A stretch of 64,000 nt of DNA from Aeoliella straminimaris. GTDB lineage: Bacteria > Planctomycetota > Planctomycetia > Pirellulales > Lacipirellulaceae. Shown piece by piece: positions 28,827-37,237 of the stretch; the first letter of the stretch is position 1, and each line of letters starts with the position of its first letter. Under the pieces are notes generated by a model. It did not search any database. It worked only from the letters and a program-made list of their open reading frames with translations, and was not told where the DNA came from. Both the position numbers and the translations under genes were made by a program. The DNA is taken from positions 186,001 through 250,000 of the forward strand of contig NZ_JAMXLR010000024.1 of assembly GCF_024054565.1 (NCBI RefSeq). The letters are read 5' to 3'.

Positions 28827-29717
28827 ATGACCATGCCAAATCCTTTCGCTGAAGCGACAGACGATGATTCTGACGATGCTGAGTTGGTGCGCCAGGCGAA
28901 TGGCGGCGACCGTGAATCCCTCGAAAAGCTGATTCTGCGGCATCAAGCATGGATCTACAATATTGCCGTTCGCATGGTCTTCGAGCCACAGGATGCCGAA
29001 GAGGTAACGCAGGAAGTGCTGATTAAGGTCGTCACCCGGCTCAGCACGTTTCGCGGCGATAGCAAGTTCCGTACCTGGCTCTACCGCATTACGGCGAATC
29101 ACGTGCTTAACATGAAACGCCGCGGTGCTGAGGCAACGCCGTACACCTTTTCCGCCTACGCGGACGCCATCAATGGCACTCCCGATCTGGATTTGCCCGA
29201 TCCGAAGAGCGTGCCGGTAGACGTGCCACTGCTGGTGGAAGAAACCAAGGTCGCCTGCACGACAGGCATGCTGCTTTGCCTGGATCGACGACAGAGATTG
29301 ATCTTCACGCTCGGCGAGATCATCGGCGCGAGCGACACCGTCGGCGGCGAAGTCATAGATATGACGGCCGACAACTTTCGCCAGTGTCTGGCCCGAGCCC
29401 GCCGCGACCTGTATCAGTTCATGAACCACCAATGCGGGCTGGTGAATCCGAGCAATCCTTGCCGCTGCCCGAAGAAGACCAAGGGATTTATCGACGCAGG
29501 GCACGTCGACCCACATCACCTGCTTTTCGCCACGCCTTACGTCCAGCGGATCCGAGATGCAGCGGCGGACACGATTCGCGAGATCGACGACGTCGCCGAT
29601 CAATCCTATGCGGCCATCTATCGCGATCACCCATTCTTGGAGCCTCGTGAGCAGGCCGGGTGGCTGCGACGAATCTTCGAGCTACCGGAAGTTCGCGCAA
29701 CTCTGAAATTAGATTGA
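28827..29717 (+). CDS. ECF sigma factor with cysteine-rich C-terminal extension
   Basis: 296 residues. Region sigma2 is at about 35-100 (LILRHQAWIYNIAVRMV, DAEEVTQEVLIKVVTRLSTFRG, FRTWLYRITANHVLNMKRR) and sigma4 at about 140-198. A C-terminal extension of about 95 residues begins NHQCGLVNPSNPCRCPKKTKG with C203, C212 and C214, then a helical part. It lacks the SnoaL domain of ECF41. The extension may sense metal or redox state, as C-terminal cysteine-rich domains do in CorE-type ECFs; that is inference. No anti-sigma gene is adjacent. The upstream promoter element is shared with the SDR gene, which suggests autoregulation. Confidence 0.9.
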   Translation: MTMPNPFAEATDDDSDDAELVRQANGGDRESLEKLILRHQAWIYNIAVRMVFEPQDAEEVTQEVLIKVVTRLSTFRGDSKFRTWLYRITANHVLNMKRRGAEATPYTFSAYADAINGTPDLDLPDPKSVPVDVPLLVEETKVACTTGMLLCLDRRQRLIFTLGEIIGASDTVGGEVIDMTADNFRQCLARARRDLYQFMNHQCGLVNPSNPCRCPKKTKGFIDAGHVDPHHLLFATPYVQRIRDAAADTIREIDDVADQSYAAIYRDHPFLEPREQAGWLRRIFELPEVRATLKLD

Positions 29718-29735
29718 GAAATTTGCCATCGGGCT

Positions 29736-29761
29736 TGTCACACTGTGCACTGCGGCGCGTC
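29736..29761 (+). promoter_or_regulatory. Candidate ECF-sigma promoter of the SDR-DUF1330 pair
   Basis: TGTCACA (29736-29742), 15 bases, then CGTC (29758-29761), 47 bases before the ATG at 29808. It is identical in its -35 block (preceded by T) and spacing to the element before the sigma gene. Confidence 0.55.
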
Positions 29762-29807
29762 TATGCCATTGAGAGACGATTTCTTACTGGTAAGGAGGAC
29801 GCAGATC

Positions 29808-30563
29808 ATGTTGCGACTAGAAAATCGGGTGGCCCTGGTCACTGGTGCATCGAAGGGCATCGGAGCAGCGATTGCCAAGGAGATGGCTGCGGCGGGAGCG
29901 GCGGTTGTGGTCAACTACCGGGCGGACCGAAGCAGTGCAGACGCGGTGGTGAAAGAGATCACGGAGGCCGATGGTCGCGCCGTGGCAATTCGGGGCGACG
30001 TTTCGAAATCGGAGGATGTACGCCGGCTATTTACGGACGTCGCCGAAACCTTCGGCAGGCTCGATATTGTGGTAAACAACGCGGGCGTTTACCAAGCGAT
30101 GAACATTGAGGAGATCACCGAGCAGGAGTTCCATCGAGAATTCGACACGAATGTGCTCGCCCCGCTGACTGTTATCCGCGAATCGCTCGACTACTTTGGC
30201 TCCAGCGGTGGCAGCATCGTGAATATCGGTTCTGGTGCATCGCAGATGTGTCCGCCCGGCTACTCGCTCTACGCCGCCAGTAAAAGTGCACTCGATGCCG
30301 TAACGCGGGTGCTCGCCAAAGAACTGGCCCCGCGCAAGATTCGAGTCAACTCCGTCAACCCGGGCGCAACGCTGAGTGAAGGGACGAAGTCGGCTGGCTT
30401 GTACGGTACCGGCAGTGAGTTCGAACGGCAGCTTGTCGCCATGACACCCCTCGGCCGCATCGGGACGCCAGCGGATATCGCCAAAGTGGTTGCCTTCCTG
30501 GCATCCGATGATTCCGGTTGGCTCACGGGCGAGGTAATCCTCGCGTCCGGCGGCCTGCGATAG
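29808..30563 (+). CDS. Short-chain dehydrogenase/reductase (SDR)
   Basis: 251 residues from the ATG at 29808, which has a strong AAGGAGGA site about ten bases upstream; the ATG at 29745 falls before the candidate ECF promoter and is rejected. Classical SDR motifs: [12 protein letters not shown] (cofactor loop), NNAG, the catalytic Ser in [20 protein letters not shown] (YxxxK), and VNPGAT. Similar proteins are often annotated FabG-like or glucose-dehydrogenase-like. NADP preference and substrate cannot be fixed. It is followed by the DUF1330 gene 47 bases later, probably in one transcript under the ECF element. Confidence 0.92.
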   Translation: MLRLENRVALVTGASKGIGAAIAKEMAAAGAAVVVNYRADRSSADAVVKEITEADGRAVAIRGDVSKSEDVRRLFTDVAETFGRLDIVVNNAGVYQAMNIEEITEQEFHREFDTNVLAPLTVIRESLDYFGSSGGSIVNIGSGASQMCPPGYSLYAASKSALDAVTRVLAKELAPRKIRVNSVNPGATLSEGTKSAGLYGTGSEFERQLVAMTPLGRIGTPADIAKVVAFLASDDSGWLTGEVILASGGLR

Positions 30564-30610
30564 ATGGCGTCGACTTTAGAGATGTAGTTAAATTCCACAT
30601 AGGAGCGACC

Positions 30611-30898
30611 ATGTCAGCTTACATCGTGTTCATTCGTGAAAAAACGCTCGACCAATCAGAGCTGGAGACCTACTGGCAGAAAGCCCCTGCCGCGATGGAA
30701 GGCCAGCCGATCAAGCCGCTGGCCGCGTATGGTCGTCACGAGGCGCTAGAGGGGCCAGATGTCGAGGGCGTTGTCATCGCCGAGTTTCCAACGTTGGAGG
30801 AAGCACGCGCCTGGTACGACAGCCCGGCGTACCAGGCCGCAGCGCAGCATCGACTCCGCGGTGCAGTCTACCGCGGTCTGGTCGTAGAGGGAGTATGA
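30611..30898 (+). CDS. DUF1330 protein
   Basis: 95 residues from the ATG at 30611, with AGGAG just upstream. The opening MSAYIVFIREKTLDQSELETYW and the tail EFPTLEEARAWYDSPAYQAA are typical of DUF1330, a ferredoxin-like dimeric alpha/beta-barrel family of unknown role. It follows the SDR gene closely. Small dimeric barrel proteins often accompany ECF-controlled oxidoreductases, which fits the local pattern. Confidence 0.9.
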   Translation: MSAYIVFIREKTLDQSELETYWQKAPAAMEGQPIKPLAAYGRHEALEGPDVEGVVIAEFPTLEEARAWYDSPAYQAAAQHRLRGAVYRGLVVEGV

Positions 30899-30982
30899 CC
30901 GGCGATCGTCAGCCATCTCCAGAGACCGGAAAGATGACCCTTGGGATTGTCGAGAGCGGCCTGATGAGGGCTTGTTCGTAGG

Positions 30983-31008
30983 TGTTCGAAGCGCCGGCGC
31001 TTCGAACA
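30983..31008. terminator. 26-base perfect palindrome between convergent genes
   Basis: TGTTCGAAGCGCC and its exact complement form a continuous palindrome exactly between the DUF1330 stop (30898) and the esterase stop (31012). A bidirectional terminator hairpin is the simplest reading. Confidence 0.6.
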
Positions 31009-31011
31009 GCT

Positions 31012-31851
31012 TCAGCGGTTGGGTTCGTCGGTGGCCGTTGGCGCGGCATTCTCCACCAGCTGCAAGTACGTTTCGGCGTAGCGGCGACCGAACTTGCGCA
31101 GCGACTCGGCATTGAAATGAGTGTTGTCTGCCCGGCAAGTCAGCCCGTCGGACGACACGAAGCCGACCCGCGGCACCTGTTCGGCGATCGCGATGTGGGC
31201 CTGATTGACCGTTTGCCTGGCCTCGTTCCACGGTTTCTGGGGGAACTGACCAAGCTGGCCGATGACGAAGGGAAGCTGCGGAGCATCCAGGTCCTGACGG
31301 AAACGCCCGATGAGCTGTCGCAAGCGTTCTTCATAATCGGGGGCTCGCTCTGGGTGGCTATCACCCTCGCCCTGATGCCAAAGGATGCCTTGGAGGGTGC
31401 CGTCGCGAGTGGCGCGCCGCGTGCGGGCGATGGCGTCGTCGTAGGGATGGCTCTTGGTCTGATTGTGGTAACCGCCAGGTTCCCAGGTCGAAATCGGTGA
31501 GCCGCCGCAGGCGGCCGGGATCAAGCCGATGACGATGTCGTCACGCTGCTCGGCCAGCGCCAAGGCAAAGGATTTGCCCAGACCAACGCCCGCGGACCGC
31601 TTGTCGTAGTGGATCGGATCGACCGCCGGCACCCACTCGCCTTGCTTTGACAGGGCGAACACGCGGGGGTGAATCCGCTTGTCCTCGGGCCCCACTTTGC
31701 CACGTCCGGCCATGTTCGACTGACCGGCGAGCAGGAACAGATGCACTTGCTGTTTGGGATAGGATTCCAGCGGTTTGGTTTCATCCGCCGCGATCGTCAG
31801 GGCAGGGCAGAGGAGTGCCAGCAGGAGGGCAAACGATAGCTCGTTGGTCAT
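31012..31851 (-). CDS. Exported sialate O-acetylesterase-like carbohydrate esterase (CE6/DUF303)
   Basis: 279 residues from the ATG at 31851 (MTNELSFALLLALLCPALTIAA, signal peptide); the longer frame to 31911 would bury the signal. The SGNH-like core shows LLAGQSNMAGRG with the nucleophile Ser, PAACGGSPI, LWHQGEGD, and a closing DNTHFNAES with the Asp/His pair. The family removes acetyl groups from sugars such as xylan or sialic acid. It is convergent with the DUF1330 gene and belongs with the secreted enzymes common in this window. Confidence 0.88.
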   Translation of the reverse strand: MTNELSFALLLALLCPALTIAADETKPLESYPKQQVHLFLLAGQSNMAGRGKVGPEDKRIHPRVFALSKQGEWVPAVDPIHYDKRSAGVGLGKSFALALAEQRDDIVIGLIPAACGGSPISTWEPGGYHNQTKSHPYDDAIARTRRATRDGTLQGILWHQGEGDSHPERAPDYEERLRQLIGRFRQDLDAPQLPFVIGQLGQFPQKPWNEARQTVNQAHIAIAEQVPRVGFVSSDGLTCRADNTHFNAESLRKFGRRYAETYLQLVENAAPTATDEPNR

Positions 31852-31989
31852 GGTGGCCGCTTTCGAAATCAGGAAACCGAGGCGTGTCGATGCTCCTCGT
31901 GGATTGATCACCAGGTCCTATTGTCACCGCGTGCCGCGACAGAAGCAACTTGCCGCGGCCGCCGCGCAGTTCCGAGGTGAATCAAGGGA

Positions 31990-34749
31990 TCAATCCAGAT
32001 CGTCCTTGTCGAAGTCCTCATCGAGAGCCTCCTCATCGTCATCGTCGGCATCCGCAGTTACGGCCCACTCGGGATAAGGTGCCTGGCTGCCACGCATGGC
32101 CCGCCACAAGATGCGATTCAGCACGTCTTCGGGGGCGCGATCCACTTCGCGGAAGTTCAGCGACGCCGAGACCACCGCATCCTTCCGCAGCACTGGATCG
32201 TTGATGGCGGCCGGATCGGAGTTCATTTGGTCCAAGGCCACCTGTGCGCCGGCCGCCGTATAGGGAGTGAGATTGGGCTCGTCGACAAAACAATCGAACA
32301 TCGGCGTTGCGCTGGCGTCGAACTGGTTCATCGGGGGCAGGCCGAGGATCTGCTCGATGGTTCGCAGTACGCTGGTCGTATTGTATTGCGTGCTTACGTG
32401 TGCGCCGCGCTTTGCGTAGGGGCTGGCGCAGAAGGCAATGGTGCGATACCCGCTCACGTGGTCCCAGCCGGCTTGCGGATCGTCTTCGATGGCGAACACC
32501 GCCATGTTGTTCCAGAACCGCGAATGACTCAGCCCTTCCACGATGCGGCCGAACGCCAGGTCGTTGTCAGCCATGCAGGCCGCGGGCGTCGGGCACCCTG
32601 GTGAGGTGCCGCTGGTGTGGTCGTTCGGTAGGCAGATGATGACCAACTGAGGGTACTCGCCCCGCTTCTCGAACTCGGCCAGTTCGCGGAGTACGAAGTC
32701 GGCGCGGTACTGATCGGGTACCGACATGTCCCAGCCCACGTAGTCGAGTGGCGAAATCGCCCGCAGCGACTCCACACTGGGCCAGCAGCCAAACACGACA
32801 TCGTCCGTCTTGTTCTTCCACGCCAGGTAACAGGGCATGAAGCCGGGCGAGCCCGACTTCGATTTGTCGCGCCAGCGGACCGATGGTCCCATGAACTCGC
32901 CATAGTTGCGAATCGAAACGCCACGCTCCAAGGCCGCATCCCAGATGAAGCCGGACGGTGCGTAGGCGAGCGCGTCGTCCTCGTCCACGCCCATGCCATC
33001 GGGATAGCTGCGCGGAAAGCCAGCGAAGCTTTTTTCCATGTAGTCGGTCGAGTAGGCGGTGGTGCTCCACTGGTGGCCATCGGCACTCAGGATGCCGCAG
33101 CAGTAGGTGTTGTCGAGCAGCACGAACTCGTTGGCCATTTTATGGTGGTTCGGCGTTACGTTCGGCCCGAAGATGCAGAGCGACGGATCGCCGTTGCCAC
33201 GGCCGAGTGAGCCGAGCACCTGATCGTACGTGCGATTCTCTTTGATGATGTACACCACGTGCTTGATGAGGCTGGGCTCGCCGATTCGCTCGGGCACGGC
33301 GCGGGGCGGCTGATCGGGCCGCGCGGGCAGCAGTGCGTCGGCGATGCGCGGCGCGCGCAGGTTCCGCGATACGCGTTCCGACAACGCCGGCAACTGGTCG
33401 TCGGACGGGACTTCGAACGAGGAGAGCGAACCGAAATAGTGGTGGGTGTTGAATCCCTTGGCGCCCGGAGTTGCGCCGCCATAGGACTTGGGTTCTTTGG
33501 CGACGCCCTTGATGTTGGCCGCCACGACGCGGCCGCGGGCGTCGTCGATACTCAATGCGCCCGGGTACCAACCGACGGGAACCATGCCCAGCAGCGTGGT
33601 TTCTTCCAGCTCGTCGGCATCGAAGTCGAACACGGCAATGGCGTTTTGCGACCCGTTGGCGACGTACAGTCGGTTGCCGCTGGCGTTGAACGCCGCGGCG
33701 TTAGGTCCGGCACCCAGCAGGTCGGCCGGAGTCGACTTGGCCCACAGGGTTCGTGCCTTGGTGTTGGTGCGGGTGTCGATCACGCTCAGGTTGTCGCTGG
33801 CCGCGTTGCAGCACACCAGGTAAGGATGCGCCGCGGACGCCGCCAGGCCGCTGGCGTGCAGGCCGGTGAGGATCTCGCTGATCACTTCGCCGGCCTCGAG
33901 ATCGATCACGCTAACTGAGCCCTCGCTGGCGATGTGCCGCTGGGGGTCGACACGCACAACGGTACCACGTCCCGCTGGGCCGGTCAGGTCGCCTTCTTCA
34001 GGACGGCGGCCGCCCCAGTTGCTTACGTAAGCTTGCTCGCCCACCAGCACCACGTCGAACGGCGCCACGCCCACGGCGAAGGTTCGCAACACGTCGCCCG
34101 ATTGGGTGTCCAACTCAAGCAGTTGGTTGGAGAGGTTGCCGCAAACATAGAGCCGCGCTCCGTCGCTCGACACGGCCAGTCCGCTGGGGATCTCTGCATT
34201 GCGACGCGGCGCCTTGGCCGCCGGTAGCTTCCAGGCAAACGCGGGCTCAACTTTGTCGTCCGCGTCGACGCGAAACACTTTGATCGAGCCGTTCACGTCG
34301 CTCATGTAAATGCGATCGCCGGCGGGCGAAAACACAAGGCCCGTATAGCTGAGCTGTCCCTGCGTGTCCTTGGGCGGCGCCGCTTGCTTCGACTCCGGCT
34401 GCGAGCGATCTTCCGGCAGCACGCCAGGAAGCGATACACGCTGGCGGACGGTCACCTCGTCGGGATCGATGACCAGCAGTTCGTTTGTCTTCCCCGCGGT
34501 CACCAGGAAGCGTCCACTTGGCGCGAGCGCTACCGCCTGCGGTCGCAGGCCTGGCAGGTCCAACTGCTGCCCGTACGGAGTGAGCACCTGGTTAACCGGC
34601 GTGACCACCCGACCATCCTGCTGGTGGCCCACGGGCTCGTCCGTAGCCAGGCGATCGGCGGCCGGCGCGGCCAACGCCGCTGCGGGACAAAGCACCAGCG
34701 GAGTGATTAGCAACAACGAAGCTAGTCGCTGGAAGGATGGCGTGATCAT
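31990..34749 (-). CDS. Exported YVTN-propeller protein with C-terminal phosphoesterase domain
   Basis: 919 residues with a signal peptide (residues 1-28). Residues about 60-460 are beta-propeller repeats: ALAPSGRFLVTAGK, VFSPAGDRIYMSD, LAVSSDGARLYVCGN, FNASGNRLYVANGS. From about 515 comes a phosphoesterase (acid phosphatase/phospholipase C-like, alkaline-phosphatase superfamily) domain: HVVYIIKENRTYDQVLGSL, LLDNTYCCGILSADGHQWS, LPNDHTSGTSPG, FAIEDDPQAGWDHVSGYRT. Metal ligands appear intact. The C-terminus is strongly acidic (DADDDDEEALDEDFDKDDLD). It probably acts in the periplasm or at the surface on phosphoesters. Same architecture is common in planctomycetes and acidobacteria. Confidence 0.88.
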   Translation of the reverse strand: MITPSFQRLASLLLITPLVLCPAAALAAPAADRLATDEPVGHQQDGRVVTPVNQVLTPYGQQLDLPGLRPQAVALAPSGRFLVTAGKTNELLVIDPDEVTVRQRVSLPGVLPEDRSQPESKQAAPPKDTQGQLSYTGLVFSPAGDRIYMSDVNGSIKVFRVDADDKVEPAFAWKLPAAKAPRRNAEIPSGLAVSSDGARLYVCGNLSNQLLELDTQSGDVLRTFAVGVAPFDVVLVGEQAYVSNWGGRRPEEGDLTGPAGRGTVVRVDPQRHIASEGSVSVIDLEAGEVISEILTGLHASGLAASAAHPYLVCCNAASDNLSVIDTRTNTKARTLWAKSTPADLLGAGPNAAAFNASGNRLYVANGSQNAIAVFDFDADELEETTLLGMVPVGWYPGALSIDDARGRVVAANIKGVAKEPKSYGGATPGAKGFNTHHYFGSLSSFEVPSDDQLPALSERVSRNLRAPRIADALLPARPDQPPRAVPERIGEPSLIKHVVYIIKENRTYDQVLGSLGRGNGDPSLCIFGPNVTPNHHKMANEFVLLDNTYCCGILSADGHQWSTTAYSTDYMEKSFAGFPRSYPDGMGVDEDDALAYAPSGFIWDAALERGVSIRNYGEFMGPSVRWRDKSKSGSPGFMPCYLAWKNKTDDVVFGCWPSVESLRAISPLDYVGWDMSVPDQYRADFVLRELAEFEKRGEYPQLVIICLPNDHTSGTSPGCPTPAACMADNDLAFGRIVEGLSHSRFWNNMAVFAIEDDPQAGWDHVSGYRTIAFCASPYAKRGAHVSTQYNTTSVLRTIEQILGLPPMNQFDASATPMFDCFVDEPNLTPYTAAGAQVALDQMNSDPAAINDPVLRKDAVVSASLNFREVDRAPEDVLNRILWRAMRGSQAPYPEWAVTADADDDDEEALDEDFDKDDLD

Positions 34750-34929
34750 AATGCTCGACGGCCTCCAGGGAAGAGTAACGATGGATGCAAGTCACGCAGC
34801 AACCGTCTGGCCGCGGCGCCCGGCTCAATCGAGAGTCTACTACAACCTGGCCCGCCATGATACATACTTCACCGATTCTTCACGGCTGGCCGAGGTCGAA
34901 GGCGTTTGGTGCGCTGAGCCGGCAACGGC

Positions 34930-34935
34930 TATACT
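34930..34935 (+). promoter_or_regulatory. Possible -10 element
   Basis: TATACT at 34930-34935 lies 18 bases after TTGGTG (34906-34911), a weak -35. It would serve the exported protein starting at 34994. Confidence 0.28.
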
Positions 34936-34993
34936 GTGTGCCGAACCGCCGCAGGGGCAACTGAAAACTAGGGGAGCACCAGGGGACGTGAAG

Positions 34994-35647
34994 ATGACGC
35001 ACTACCAACTTGGGTTGGCATGTTTGGTGGTCTTGTCGATGATGGGATGGGCTGCGGCGCAGGATCCGCCCGCTGCGGAAGCTTCTGTGTATCCGCTTAA
35101 GATTGGCACTCGCTGGGTGTATCGGGTCACCGCCAACGACGAAGAGCTTGATAAGAAGACGAGTTATCAACAAACCGACACCATTGTGGGAGTTTTCGAC
35201 TTTCGCAGCGGACAGTTCTCGTGCAAGGCGTCGGCCTCTCCGGAGGCGACCTATAACTTGTGGCTACGCAATGCCGAGCTGGGAGTCGAAGACGTTGGCG
35301 TCGCCTGGGACGAAGGGCTGGAACGGCCGATTGCCCCTGTACGTCCCAGCCTCTTCATCAAGTATCCCGCCAAGCTGAATGAAACCTACATTTCGATGGC
35401 GAGTCCGGAAGGGGTAGCAGAAGAACGGGCAACCGTCGTGAGCATCGATACCGAGGTGAAGGTTCCTGCCGGTACTTACCGTTGCCTCGAGTACCGCTTC
35501 GAGGAGATCGATTCGAAGAAGAAGCTGATGACGCTGTTTGTTTCGCCTGGCGTAGGCATCGTTAAAGAGGAGGCCTACGACTACGAGAATGGGAAACTGG
35601 TGCAGGTGATGGAACTGCTGCAGCTAAAGAAAGCCGAACACGATTAG
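34994..35647 (+). CDS. Exported hypothetical protein
   Basis: 217 residues from the ATG at 34994, with AGGGGAC seven bases upstream; a GTG at 34988 is possible. MKMTHYQLGLACLVVLSMMG is a signal peptide. The mature part starts YPLKIGTRWVYRV, with mostly beta structure, and includes VPAGTYRCLEYRFE and FVSPGVGIVKEE. These phrases recall small secreted beta-sheet proteins related to DUF3108, but I cannot assign it. Its last four bases overlap the convergent symporter gene. Confidence 0.75.
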   Translation: MTHYQLGLACLVVLSMMGWAAAQDPPAAEASVYPLKIGTRWVYRVTANDEELDKKTSYQQTDTIVGVFDFRSGQFSCKASASPEATYNLWLRNAELGVEDVGVAWDEGLERPIAPVRPSLFIKYPAKLNETYISMASPEGVAEERATVVSIDTEVKVPAGTYRCLEYRFEEIDSKKKLMTLFVSPGVGIVKEEAYDYENGKLVQVMELLQLKKAEHD

Positions 35648-36888
35648 CCGGATTCATTCGCCTCGGGCTTCGTTCGCCCGTCCAGGATGCAGCTTACGTT
35701 CACGTCGCCCAGCACGTTGATCGTGGTGCGGCAGCGGTCGAGGAACCAGTCGACGGTCAGCAGGATGGGAATCTGCTCGATGGGCAGGCCGACGGCCGTA
35801 AACACCAGGGTCATAGTGACGATGCCCGCTTCGGGAATGCCGGCCGCGCCGACGCTGGCGATGATGGACGTGAGCACGATGATCAGTTGCTGGGTGATAT
35901 CGAGGTCCATCCCCAGCAGTTGCGCTACGAACAGTGCGGCCATGGCTTCGTACAGGGCGGTGCCATCGTTGTTGAAATTGGCCCCGACCAGTGCGCCCAT
36001 GCTGGCCGACTCTTCGCGTACGCCGACTTTCTCGGTCAGGCAGGCGTAGGTCACTGGCATGGTGGCCGTGGAGCTGTCGGTGCTGAACGCCATGACCAAT
36101 GCGTCGCGCACACCGCGGAGCACATCCATCGGCCTGGCCCACGAGAAGTACTTGATCCGCACCATGTACCACACCGCCTGCAGTGCCAGGGCGATGCACA
36201 CGGCCAGCACGAACGCCCCCATGGCGTAGAAACGCCCGAAACCCTCGACACCGACCACCTTGGCCACGATGGCAAACACGCCGATCGGCACCAGTTGGAT
36301 GATCCAGTGCAGCACCACCAGCAGGGTGTCGTAAGCAACTTCGACCAGGTCTTGCACGGTGGCAACTTCGCGCGACTTCACGCCCCGCATGGCGACGCCA
36401 AACGCCACGGCGATGAGGATCACGCCGATGATGTTCTGCTTACCGGCCAGCGGTCCGAGGATGCTCTTGGGTACCTTGTCGATCAGCAGTGCCAGCGGGT
36501 TAGGTCCGGCGTCGGGATCGAGTTCCGCCACCTGCTCGGGTTGAACCTCGACCCATGTGCCCGGCTTCATCAGGTTGGCCACGGTCAGGCCGATGGCAAT
36601 CGCGACGCACGTATTGAGGATCAACAGGAAGAACAGCCGCGCGGCCTGTTTGCCGCGAACTTCGCTGGTCATGAGTACGTGTGTGACGGCCACCAGGATG
36701 AGTGGCGGCGCCAGCGCGCCCAATAGTTGCAGGATCACTTGGCTGGGTATCTCCAGTACCCGTGCACGCTCGCCCAGTAATAATCCTGCAACCACTCCCA
36801 ACACGAGGGCGATAACGATTCGCAAGTAGAGCGGAATCGCATTCCAACGGGCCAACGCGCCTTGAGGCGGGGAAGGGGATTCTGTCAT
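35644..36888 (-). CDS. Dicarboxylate/glutamate:cation symporter (DAACS, SLC1 family)
   Basis: 414 residues with about eight membrane helices and two re-entrant loops. Signature segments are FSTDSSTATMPVT (serine-rich loop), NFNNDGTALYEAMAALF (NMDGT-like ion site; here NNDGT) and DWFLDRCRTTINVLGD (DR..TT.NV.GD, substrate Asp and Arg). These proteins take up glutamate, aspartate or C4-dicarboxylates with Na+ or H+. The first-position Met of the usual NMDGT is Asn. Substrate is not fixed by sequence alone. A perfect palindrome sits 58 bases before the start. Confidence 0.92.
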   Translation of the reverse strand: MTESPSPPQGALARWNAIPLYLRIVIALVLGVVAGLLLGERARVLEIPSQVILQLLGALAPPLILVAVTHVLMTSEVRGKQAARLFFLLILNTCVAIAIGLTVANLMKPGTWVEVQPEQVAELDPDAGPNPLALLIDKVPKSILGPLAGKQNIIGVILIAVAFGVAMRGVKSREVATVQDLVEVAYDTLLVVLHWIIQLVPIGVFAIVAKVVGVEGFGRFYAMGAFVLAVCIALALQAVWYMVRIKYFSWARPMDVLRGVRDALVMAFSTDSSTATMPVTYACLTEKVGVREESASMGALVGANFNNDGTALYEAMAALFVAQLLGMDLDITQQLIIVLTSIIASVGAAGIPEAGIVTMTLVFTAVGLPIEQIPILLTVDWFLDRCRTTINVLGDVNVSCILDGRTKPEANESG

Positions 36889-36945
36889 GAGAGCCTATTC
36901 GCTGGGGATTGGCGAACATTGGAGCGAAAGAGAGGAGTAGATCGG

Positions 36946-36959
36946 AACTGAATATTCAG
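36946..36959. promoter_or_regulatory. 14-base palindrome upstream of the symporter gene
   Basis: ACTGAATATTCAGT is its own reverse complement. It lies 58 bases before the symporter start and could be an operator for a dimeric repressor. Confidence 0.33.
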
Positions 36960-37164
36960 TATTCGAAGTCCTGTGTCCAGAGATTGAGCGTCGAATTGCC
37001 CGCTGTAAAGCAAGTCATCCCCACGCGCAGCGGCCCACGGGCTGCACCGTAGGATCTTGGACTGGGGGGCGTGATCGAGTCGTGGAACTGGTGTTCGCGC
37101 TACGCCGCAAGCTGGCAGGCAACTCGTCTTGCTGTGAGTCCACTCCGGCGAGTGGTCTTGCCAC

Positions 37165-37181
37165 AATGGCAATATGCCATT
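37165..37181. promoter_or_regulatory. Inverted repeat upstream of the glycosyltransferase gene
   Basis: AATGGCA (37165-37171) and TGCCATT (37175-37181) are separated by ATA, 57 bases before the ATG at 37238. Either an operator or a hairpin in the leader. Confidence 0.3.
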
Positions 37182-37237
37182 ACGGTTCTCCTCATTCCAG
37201 GCGGAAGTTGCTAGCTCTTAAACCATGGGTGGTTGTC

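Larger units (their letters stand above)
36889..37237. other. Divergent intergenic region with two short palindromes
   Basis: 349 bases between the symporter and glycosyltransferase genes. Besides the two palindromes listed separately I see no gene; the plus-strand open frame continues upstream to 37082 without family similarity. Confidence 0.5.

Noticed and set aside
28743-29761. Assigning the sigma factor to ECF41 because of the promoter motif
   Set aside because: The protein lacks the SnoaL-like C-terminal domain that defines ECF41; only the promoter resembles that class.
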